From: Rhynochetos jubatus
Taxonomy: Eukaryota > Chordata > Aves > Eurypygiformes > Rhynochetidae
Assembly (NCBI GenBank): GCA_027574665.1
Contig: CM050662.1
Coordinates: forward strand, 5,982,501-6,046,500
Direction: 5' to 3'
Length of the DNA stretch: 64,000 nt
Under the pieces are notes generated by a model that saw only the letters and a list, made by a program, of their open reading frames with translations, was not told the origin of the DNA and made no database searches. The position numbers and the translations under genes were made by a program. The stretch's first letter is position 1. Each line of letters starts with the position of its first letter. Shown here piece after piece: positions 37,766-48,900 of the stretch.

Positions 37766-39574
37766 GTAAGTATAATCTGATTAAGGTTTCTTTTGATTGT
37801 TCCTTATTGTAGAGATTTGCACGTTTGTGTTTTGACTGTGGTGAGAGGTTTAAATTTTGTGATATTAGAATTGCTGGATAGTAAGGGTTTTTCAGATGAG
37901 GTGTTACATTTGCCCGCGTGCATTCGTAATTCAGTAGAACATAAATTTCAGAGGGAAGAGAAACCACAAAATTTTTCTGTTCCTCATATGTTCACCATGA
38001 CTTCAAGGTGAATTATTTTCAACTCTGTGTGGTGTTTAGATGTCATCAAGACCAGTTTGAACAGCAAGAGAAGACTAGCACGAGCTTGAGACTTTTTTTT
38101 TTGGTGGGGAGGGGGGGGAGAGAGTGATGGTAGCACAATGACTGGATGGTTTCTAAGGTATATTTTAAGAAAAAAGGTGAATAGAAGAAAAACGGATTAG
38201 CAGGTGCCTGCACAGTTACTATCAAGAGTCACCTGCCTTTTTAAAGGAGGAGTCAAAAGCTGTTTGAAATTACTTTCTAGATCCTGCCAAAGTTAAGCTC
38301 CTGATCCAGTCTGTCTTTTTGAAAGATGTGCTATATGGTAAACCTGGAGGGTTTTATGCTTGGATTTATATATGGAAAAATGGTTAGTAAGGCTCATGAT
38401 TTGACTAGTGAAATTGTGAAGTTACTACAGGATTGCTGAAAAGTTGCTACATCCATATGGATTTCTGTAATGAACTTTGTTGCCTGAACTTGATAATGAA
38501 AAACTTTACAAATGAATGACATTGTTCTGGAGATTTTAAAAAATACATAAACCCAAATAATTGCAAACTGTCTTTTAATCTCAAAATCTATTTGAAAAAA
38601 ATGTTGGATTTGTTTTTGAAAGCTTTATCACAGCTTTTGAATGCACTAGAAAATATTTATTCAATGGATTTTCTAGGACAGTGATTTGGTTGTATTTCAT
38701 AATGTTCTTTACATGTTTTTGAAATTCTGTCTTGAAACTCCTCTTGAGTACGAAGTGTGAGCTGGTATTTACTTGCAGATACTGTTGTTTGGTCTCCAGA
38801 AGATGCTAGTAGTATTTATTTCATAGAAGAGTTGCCTCGTGTAGGTTGGTTGTCTAAGGAAATGGTGATGATTTCAAGAAAAATCCCCACACTTGTATAG
38901 AGTTTCCGTGTATCCACTAATACAAATTCCACTTGAACATCTAACTTTAATAACCTTTTAAAATACTGATTTTAACTTCCTCTGTGAGTGGTCGCGTTGT
39001 ACATGGTTATCGTTAGGCTGAAAGGAGCGTTCTGGTGATTTGTGACTTCGAGGGAAGGTTGTGTAGGTTTATAATTTGTGTGCCTCTGTCTTGAGGAACC
39101 TTGCACGAAGAAACTAAGTGAAAGTAATTGAGGCTTTTCAATACTGAGTGTGCATTTTTTAGCAGATCACGTAATCATGATATACTGTAGTCCTTAGCAG
39201 CAAGGGTAATAATTCTGGTTTTAGAATATAAAGACTGTAATAAGATTACATGAAATAGAATGATTAATACATATACTGTATTCTGCAATGCCTCCCAGCA
39301 GATGCTGTCGAAATATTTGTCTCTATTCACTGACATTCATTCAAGGCCTTGCTTACTGTTTAACAGTGCTTTAGATAGATCATTTCAGCGCTGTTTGTCA
39401 GTAGAAACTTGCTCTTGCTTTTGAAGAGACAAGGGTTACATAAATATAGTGAATATTTAAGTAAATAAATCTTAGCTAAGTGAACTGTTATGATTCCAAA
39501 TGCAGTTTGGTGGGATGTTTTTCAGTGGTGGGATAAGAATGAGAAATTCGCTACCTACTAGAATTTGTAAAAAT

Positions 39575-39596
39575 ACACACACACACACACATATAT
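39575..39596. repeat. (AC)8 microsatellite with AT tail
   Basis: Eight uninterrupted AC units (39575-39590) followed by atatat. A plausible polymorphic marker, with no other feature attached. Confidence 0.95.
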
Positions 39597-41130
39597 TATT
39601 TTGATATGTTGAGGAAAAGTAAAAAATGTGTGTTTAAGAAGGTTACTATCTCTTTGTTTTGTGTAGCTGTCTTGGTCCTACTGCTAGTAGGTTTCAGAGT
39701 TGTTATTTTTCACTTCTGTTGTGACTTGTCTTAAATCCAACAGTGCCAGTCTACTTTGTTCACTGCTGGCTTTCTGGGTATAATGCTTCAATAAAGAGGC
39801 ATGATGCTTGCATTCCTCTCCTGCAGCTGCTCTGACCTAGCCTTTTGAGAAGAAAGCATAGCTAAGAAAGTGATGAAAGAGAATAAAGGAAGTGAAGCAA
39901 AAACTGATAAGAGGGACTGATACATGGGTGATGTAAAATCTGTGGAATTTATGATGAGTGAATTTAATGAACATGAAGCAGTGTAGATAATATGGCTAAA
40001 CCATGACAAATACTGATTTTAATGTTTATTTTCTGTAGTATTGGCATATTATTTCTGCTGCCATTTTTTCAAGCTTTTGACTCTGGGCTACTAAGCTATG
40101 AGTAAATTATTTTATTCTTTTAGTAATTACAATCCTGATAAACTAGAAAGTCCAAAATTGAGTATTTTAACTGTTAAGCTTGCTAGAGCTGAAATGATGC
40201 AAAATTTTAAGAACTGAATATTGCCGTGTAGTATGCTCAAAATGGAAAACTGGATTTTATTTGTTGAAAATCAAGAGCTCACAGTCTTGTCCACTTAGCA
40301 GAGGCAGATGAAGTCAGCAGTGGTTCTTAGGTCTGCTCTCTTTAGCAGGTGTGCAGTGAACCACAGCAGTCTACAATTTTGTTAATGCAGGTCCAGACTA
40401 TTTTTTTGTATATATAGAACTTAAAGCAAATATGACATTTTAAGTTTGATAACTTGATAATAGTTTGAAAATTGGGCATATTTATTAGCATTAATAGAAT
40501 TTGATGAAGATGGAGTGGCTGACCTGCTTAAACATGCAGGAATTTCATGTGCTGGAAGGTTTCAGGGAACACCTGTTAATGTTTCAGGAATAGTTAAAGA
40601 TTGCAAAACAAATGCAAAGACTTTTCTCAGCTGGACTGAAAACTGCCTTTGAATTTACTAAAGGAACAAACTTTTTAATATAGTTCAGTATCAACAGAAT
40701 CTCTTCAGTCTTGTTGCTGCTGGAAATTGAAATGTAGAAGATTAAGTTTTCCTGTCAGTGATGTGATTGAAAAGCTAAAGACCAAACCTATTTGGTGATG
40801 CTGGGTTCTTCCCGTTTCATATGCACGCCATGTGCAGAGTTTGGGACAGCTACGCTCTTGTCCCTGATGGTTTCCTTGTTTGTCACTGCATCATATTTAT
40901 GTCAGGGCACAGTGCATTTTCACTGAAAGGCAGTCTTTGTTATAACCAATAAAATTTAATTTTGAATGCTTCTCAGATTATAACTACTTCCTCAATCAAC
41001 CACTTAGCTCCAGGTACCTTTGCCTTTTCTCTGCATCCCTCTCCTGAAATGGTGAGCTACAGGATATCATTGCATCTTTTACAGTGCTGCTTAGACTTTT
41101 TTGTCACATCTGGTTGATATTAGAAGCAGG

Positions 41131-41143
41131 AATATATATATAT
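41131..41143. repeat. Short (AT)n tract
   Basis: A run of alternating A and T of about 12 bp (aatatatatatat); a similar one lies at 24586-24596. Confidence 0.8.
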
Positions 41144-42056
41144 GTAAGGGAATAAACCTTGGATGGAATGTGAAACGTCCCACAGAATGAGTTTCTCAAA
41201 GGTTTTGAGCCTTTTCCTCTAGAAAGAGTGGCTTTCAGACTTGTGGATTTTGTTTGCTTTAGCTTAGATAAGAGTTTTAAGTTTAAATTGGATGGTGAAT
41301 GAACCCTTGATTGGATTCTTTAATGGAAATATTTGCCATTGCTTTGTTGCCTTGATTTCCTAGGCTTTAAAGCTGCTTAAATGCTTTATCTGGGATAAAT
41401 AATTAAGTATCCAATAATTCAAACTGCAGGCACTTTTAATGAGAAAACTGTATCAAGGAAAGGCGCTTTCAATAAATTGAGAAATGGAAACAAGAAAGAT
41501 AGTTTTTGTATAGTTTCAGATATTATTTACTAATATCTAGCCAAAAAGAAAAAGGGTAATATTAATCTTAGTACAAGTGATTAAGTGCACAGAAAAAGTA
41601 TAACCAAAACACGTAATATAACAGCTATAAAAACAGGTTTTGATCCCAAGATAATTATTTTCTAATGTCCAAAATAACTTGTGAAACTTATTGGCAGAGT
41701 TAGTAAACAGGGCTTTGTGCATGCTTGAATCATGAGTTTCCTTTGCGTGCACAGATGGTGTATAAAATGATCATAGCGTATTTGCTTTTCACTCAAGGCC
41801 AAGCATGCTAGTGGTCCATAAGACATTTAAATATTTTTTAAAACAAAACCAAAGGTGGACCCCCACCCCGCAAGCACCTCAACATGTAAGAATATATATT
41901 TGGTTTGTTGTAACCTCCATACCTAAAGCCATCTGCTAAGGAGTCAAGCAAAATTTCCTTTGTGTGATTGAAAAAAAACCTCTTAAAAGTGCTCTAAACT
42001 CACGACTCGCAGTGAGACTTAATAGCTCCACCGAATTGATAGCTGTGGGACATTTG

Positions 42057-42265
42057 CTGGACCTAGAGCACAATTCCTGTGAGGAGCGGCTGAGGGAGCT
42101 GGGGGTGTTCAGCCTGGGGAGGAGGAGGCTCGGGGGAGACCTGATCACTCTCTACAGGTCCCTGAAAGGGGGTGCGGTGGGGGAAGTGTGTGTCAGTCTT
42201 TTGTCCTATCACCTGGGAGAAGAGGAAAGGGAAATTCAAATTGCTCCAGGGGGGCAGAGTCAGAG
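42057..42265 (+). mobile_element. Old CR1 LINE fragment containing a micro-inversion
   Basis: On the + strand the sequence reads as the CR1 ORF2 tail: [19 protein letters not shown], then [12 protein letters not shown], in an open frame from 41964 to 42314 whose first 30 codons are flank. The block gaggagcggctgagggagct followed by gggggtgttcagcctggg is diagnostic. From about 42203 to 42223 the expected ttctccca...tgataggac block appears as its reverse complement, after which the ordinary order (gaggaaa, then aaattgctccagggg) resumes. The element lacks its 3' end and is more diverged than the copies at 3.3 and 21.7 kb. Confidence 0.85.
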
Positions 42266-42807
42266 AGCACTTAGATCTGACCTAGTAGTTAGTTTGTTAT
42301 GTTTTAATCAGTAAATCCAGGTACGTAAAATAGTTAAGAAGTACAGGTGGATTTGTGGTCAATACTGTTTCCTACACTTCAGATAGTATGGAATACAAAG
42401 GTTGTCATGTAACCTTACTATACGTATCTGAAATGTTACATGCGTTCAAAAAATGTCACCTACCAACCCTTCGATGTCTGGTGTCAAGTAACGGGTCTCA
42501 CAGCCTCGAGGGGTAACCTTGAGAGGCGTCCCTGCTCAAGGGGATGTCACCACTGCGCGGGCAGCTGCTACGGAGGGAGAGCTCCGCGGGCCCTGATGGC
42601 TGCAGATACTCGTAGCGTCAAGTGGTTGAGTCGTAGTCACATTTTCTGCTGTGTTAATGCCGTTTCAGCTGCTTATCAGCCCAGCCTCCAGCCAAACCAT
42701 TGTTTTGGGGTTTGTTGCTGAGTCCTCACACAATAGGATTGACTTTGGTTAGTTCAAACGGGAGTGCATCCGTCAGTCGCCTTGAGCAGGCTCGTGCTGA
42801 TTTCCTG

Positions 42808-42925
42808 ATGGCTTCTGACTATCTCCAGGAACAGTGGTTCCAGAACCTCCCTGAGTGACCTGTACTGGTGCTTAGTCACCTTCACAGTAAAACGTGTTTC
42901 TTTATGTTCAGGCAGAAACAGGAAA
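42808..42925 (-). mobile_element. Old CR1 LINE fragment
   Basis: The minus strand reads FTVKVTKHQYRSLREVLEP then LFLEI, recognisable as the CR1 ORF2 segment that normally reads like FTVRVVRHWNRLPREVV. On the + strand this is the ctatctccaggaacagtgg ... cttagtcaccttcacagtaa block. The 3' terminal part of the element is absent. It may be the counterpart of the + strand fragment at 42057-42265, since the two pieces cover neighbouring, non-overlapping parts of the ORF in opposite orientation. Confidence 0.7.
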
Positions 42926-45900
42926 CTCTCTTCTTGCATACGTGTTCAATCTGGCATGCCAAATAATATGTCTGTAGCAAAGCAACAGGGATTTTAGACA
43001 GAGAAAAACATTTTGCAGTAAATATATTATGGCAAGGTTCAGATGCTGTTGTTTGATTTATCTTGAGGTCATGCAACTTCAGACATGAAAATGTAAGATT
43101 TTTTTATAATAGGTCTTATAGTTTCCTACTGATGTATGTATCTCTTAATTGGAAATTACTATTTCCCAGGGAGATGTCAATGACTATCAGTAATTACGTT
43201 TTTCCACTCAAACATTAATTAGGTAATATTTCACTGAAAAAAATTGGAAAGGGCAATGTATCACTTCAGTGCTGAAAGGTAGAATTAAAAAACCACAATC
43301 AAATGGGGAAACGGGGCTACTTATGTAACTGTTAAATGATACCGGGAATCTTCTGCTCAACGTGCTACATCATGCTGCTCCTTTAGGTTAACGGTTGTGA
43401 GGAGTTATCTGGTGTCTGCCTTCACATAGTACTGCTGCTTTGGGAAGGCGGAATACAGTCTGTGGAACTTTGTTAACTTGCACTGATCCGCTGCCGTTTG
43501 TAATGAAACATAAATTGTGTTTTATCTCATTCTATTGATCTTATTCTTGAAATGATTTATTTCTAAAATAAGAAAAATATGGACCTCCCATTTTGTTTAT
43601 AATTCATTTAAAGCACTGATAGAAATCTCATCTGCTTTTTATGACTACAGCTATGCATTGTATTAGATCATCTAAGTTTTCTAGTCTAATAGACCATAAA
43701 CGTACAGCGCTAGTAAGGTGTGTATATCATTGTAAAACAGTAAGTATGATACCTGGAGGGGCACCGTTAAAAACTGAATACCTGTTTGACCTTTGATAGT
43801 TACTAATTTTTTTAAGGGTTGATTAGAAACGTGGAAGCACGCCTACAAAACACACACAAAATATACCGTTTCTTGAGACTTTTCTGGCACAGTTTTATTA
43901 TCTTTGCTGACTTTAATACCTCCATTGCTCAGTTTTTCTTCTCAAGCTAGGTAGAAACAATGGTTTATCCTGTAACTCTACATGGTGAAGATACCGGTGA
44001 GAAGTATGGATTGTTGTGTAGATGTGCATACTTAAAGCAGTTTTAATGATAAATGTATTAGACAGTGGAAACCTATGTAGCCTGTTTGATTTTCATATTG
44101 TCTTTTAGTTTTATATTTACACATTGCTATTTGCCTCTCTTCTCTTGATTTGGCTGCTTCCTTGTGATTTTAGTGTCAATGCAGTATGTATATTTGATTT
44201 TGTGTAAGTGCTTTCCTTAGATAATTGCTAGTAGGAGTAGCTGGAACTATTTAGCTACTGCATTACTTATGAAGCCGCCCTTGTCAAACATAAAAAGAAA
44301 GGTGTACTTGGGGATTCACTGGGCGATACTGTGTCATTCTGTTGCACGCTGCCTGTGGTCAGAAGTTGGCCCAGGCAAGTCAGTCTCCTGGTTTGAATTT
44401 GACAAGTGTAGCCTGCATAAGACTTTCACCAATGTCTGCTTTCCTTTGAGTGCATTTATAGCCAAGATGTTTATTGTAGCTAGGAGGTTGTTTCACATGT
44501 GTATGATTTGCCAAGAATTTGCTGCTGAAAGCCTCACTAGAACTGTCACTTGTAAACCCTCCTTTCCAGCCTGATCCTTAGCTAGCTTGAAGTATCAAAT
44601 CACGAGTTCTGACCAAAGTCAGAGTCTTTCATCTCGTGGATGTCATCAGAAGCTGTGTTTGGAAAAGCAACCAGTTCATAAATTTTCCTAACATCCCCTT
44701 TATTTTTCTGTTTGTTCTCCTAGAAAGAAAGATCTCGCAGATTGCTGACTTAGAGCTCCATTATCATTTCACATTAAAGCAGGATGCTGACAATTCGATT
44801 GTTACATGAATTTGAGTTATGGTGTTGCCATGACAAAATAGCATGGGCTTGTAACAGTGTGTTTTTGTGGTTTTATCCCCACCCAATAATTGTAGTTTTA
44901 CTGTGTATAGATCACAGCAGGTCTTTTTAGAAGACAGTAAATAATTACAGTAAGTGTTTGCTGGTCTCTAGGGTGCACTTCTGGCTTGAGAAAGATGTGC
45001 ATTAGGTCAGAGGCTTGTGCTGCAGATAGCTGGATGACATTTACACCATTTATCAAGCAGAAGTCACTTTATATCTTCTTTTTGGCTCTGGTTGTAAATA
45101 ATCTATGGAGCGCATTTTTAAATACAAATACACCAGTTTTATTTGGAAAGTCTAAGGAGTTTTTCCTCTCTAAATTAGTGCAGAAGATTGTTTTAAAAAA
45201 TGTGATTTTTTTTTTTTAATTTTATTGTGAGAGTAAAAAAAAGGCCAGAAAGTTCCCTCCCAAATGCCACTTCTGTCCCTGTGTGAGACTGGTTATTTAA
45301 AATTATACTTTGCAGATGTCTTGTTTCCCCGCTTAGGGGAAATAGGTATGAGTGGAGAAGCAAAGGTGGTCCTTGGGTTTTAGTATTGTCTTTCTTCTAA
45401 GACAATATCTATTGCCAACTTCCTGATCAGGTCATCTTCCTACTAAGGTTTGTGGCAAAGGATTATACGTTTCCAGAAGAGATAACACACATGCAGATTA
45501 AGCATAAATGTGTTTGGAAATAAATTCCTAGACTATAAGAAAGCCAACATGCTCTTTTGGTTGGTGTTCAGCTCAAGAAATTTGGAGGATCCCAATTTGT
45601 GAGATTAATTTGCCACTGAGTTATTTGGTAGCCTCAGTGATGTTGCTAGGTGTCAGTTTTCCTGAATGTAGGGTTTTTTAAAGCACTCAAACATATTCTA
45701 GTTTCAAATCACATGTCTAAGAGATAACATATTAAAATTGATTATACTGTTATTACCTTCTCAACACAATCCTCAACTGGAAATTGCTTCATTTCTTTTA
45801 CTAACACCAATAGTAGCCTTGTAAACTTACTAAGTCTAGCCTTTACATCAACTGGGCTGTTGTAAATAGTTTCTGATGCTTCTTAAAATTCTTATTAGTA

Positions 45901-48900
45901 GTAGTATCAAAAAAATAATATTGGTAAAATGCAGTATGTAGGCACTATCCAGTTAGACGGTAATTCCCATCAGAGTTCGTTCTTTTCTCCACAATGAGGA
46001 TATTTGAGAACGTCCTGGAGATATTTAGCAAAACCAGGCTTTTCTGAACTTCCAGACTATTTTTCTGCTTTAAGTGTGTTGCAGCAAAGACAGCTCGACC
46101 AGGACTCTATGGTTAGTCATCACCTATAAAGTTGGAGACATGGTTTCTGAGGGTGGTCATGTATGCTCTGCCAATACTGAAATGCATCCTTTTTAACAGG
46201 CTTCAACTTCTGTGTTTAGAGTGACAAGTTAGAACTGGAGGGAAAAACCCAGTGACTCAGCTGCTTGTCATGATGGCTTTCACATGACACAGCTGTTGCA
46301 GAGTTCTCAAAGTACAGTAATTGTGGGTGGGCATTATTGCCTTACCATTTTCTTACATTACTCTTCAGAACTTTGGTCTTTTGCTCCTGTTGGCACCAGT
46401 TCAAGCATTGTAGCTCCCAACAGCGTTGTACTGTGGTCCCCCTGGCTTGACCGGAGGTGATGGCGAGGCTGGGGAGTCAGTGCTGCTGGTGGTCTCTGCA
46501 GAGCAGCTATGTGTGTTGAAACCATGGGCTGGTTTTGTTAAACTTGACAGAGGATTGAATAGCTGTGAGATTGCAGTCGGAGAATAGCTAGGTTATAGCT
46601 GCAATATATTACTGCAGTATTATTACTGGAGGTATTCTGACATGATGGTTTGTAGGCAGTTTCTTTTCTGGAAAGTGAATAACCCCGTTAGTCTGACTGC
46701 ATGGTCTAAGTTTGTTTGAGTCAGATTTACCGCATTTGCTTTGTTAACAGGGCTTTTTGGTCTTGCTACTAGGCCTAGTCTGCAAATGTCAGCACATCAT
46801 GGTGCACTAATTTATTGCTATATGGATACTGCTTTTCTTGTTTAATAACTTCCTTTTAATTGGGTAATTCGTGTGTGAATACTTTTTGCACTTTTCCCAT
46901 TGTACACTGAAAGAAGCTGAAAAGTGGTCTGCCAAATGCTCAGTTTAGGAAATGGTCCAGAGCTGCCAGAGTCCTGGCCCTGGTTAGAATGAGCCGTGGC
47001 AGTTCACTTGTAAATTTTCCTTACTGCAACTAGGAGAAAATGCAGAATAAATATAGCTTTTTAGTGATCAGGAGTATTTAGCATTAGTCTCACACTGGAA
47101 GCTGTTTCCTTAGACAAGGTGAATAGGAGCAGGTTGACCTGGTGACCCGAAGCACAGACCTGTGTAACAGGAAAAACATAATAATGATAAAGTAAATATT
47201 TTCATTTCTTTCCATAACAGACTGTCATCCTGAGGTTAAAGATTATTTTATCTTCATTGTGTTGTAAAAATCCTTTCAAATATTTTGGAAATAAGTTGCA
47301 AATGATGAGTGCAGGTGCGCAGGTGGATAGTAGAAGTAGGGGACATTATCATTGTTCTGGAGATACTAACGAGGGTGAAATTATAAGCGCTGCACCTAAA
47401 GTAGTGATTTTGATCAGCAGCTTCAAAACCGAAAGGCCGTTTCCCATCACCGATTTTCTGGCTCTAGCTCTACTGTTTGCTGTTCCATGAGATCCTCATG
47501 AGTTAAGGTTTTTGTGGATAAAATGATGCAAACCCAAACACTTCTTTGTTTTAATTCTCATTTGGTTGTATTATTGAAATCTGTAACGTGTACAATGGGA
47601 AGCTTAAGTCAGGCTTTCTGGAACTTTTCACTGTTTCACAGGGGTATAGGGCATGCCTGTTTAAAGTATTTCAGACACTTAAATGTCACCAAAATGAATA
47701 CTGCTATTACTTTTAAATGCTTTATGGTTACTTTTGAAATACAGTCATAAATGATTCAGTTTTTGCATTATGTTTTAAATCAGCTGAGAGAAGCCGTGGG
47801 ATTGTAGCCTGAGGCGTATGTGTGCCTGTCAAAAGGGTCACCGTGGAGCTGAACCAGGAGGTATCTGATCTAGAGTTTGACGCAGTTTTGTGTCCTAAGT
47901 GCAGCCTATGTTATAAAACTTCCAAGAGTAGAGATTATTTATGAAACAAAATAAGTCGTGCAAGCCATTAAATGTTATGGGTGCTTCAAGAATAGATAGT
48001 CAAGGGCGGTTTATTATCTTCTTCTTCTGACTAAGAGAAGGATGTCATACAAGGTGTGCCTTTGAGCTGCTTTTCTTTCTTAACTCTGGAACATACCGAA
48101 AACAAAAGCTTATAACACCTTGTGTTATAAAAAGTCCTCGAGCTGATTTTTATTATTTCCCTTACATAATGCTTTGGAACTTAGTGAGATTATTCAAATA
48201 TTCAATAATTGCCACTGCTGAAGACTGAGATTTTCTACAATGAAAATGCAAATACTATTGAAAAAATTGAACAAAGCATATTTGGCATTAAGTAACTGTC
48301 TTTTTTTTTGCTCTGTTCAAGTCCCTGATGGGCTGTTGCTAGAGACATATCTGTGAAAGATTTTCTTCAGGAAACAGCTGATATGGATTTACTTCATTGC
48401 TATTGATATACAAAGGAATGTTAAGTTTAATCTTGAGTGGTTTACATGCAAGGTACAATGCCAGTGCTTAATGAACTGTAAAAATGTTGAAAAAGAAGGC
48501 GTCTCATATGAAACCAAATATTATGCTTATACAGTTAGTTTCTGTTAGTGAGAGAATAATTTTGATTCCTGCCACAGAATCACATTAATAGAACCATTGT
48601 GTTAGTTCTGATAATCATCACTGGGTCCTGCCTCAACGTGTTTTCTGTACCACTGGAAGTGAAGACGGTTGCTGCACTGGAGTGTTATGGGCCTCCAAGC
48701 CCTAAACTGATATTTCTACAACTAGTGTATGCTCATAGTATCTGTATCATTGGAAGTGATTTTTGATTTTTTTTTTTCCTCACGTCACTTGTAGTCATAC
48801 CGTCCTTCCCTACTTTTCCCCATTAACTGCTCGATTAACCCCATACCTTACGTTCCTTTACTGGGAGCAGAGCTCACGCGATATTGTGCTAAGTTTTTGT

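Noticed and set aside
48110-48130. Inverted repeat ttataacac/gtgttataa with 3-nt loop
   Set aside because: The 9-bp AT-rich arms are common by chance in a sequence this long.
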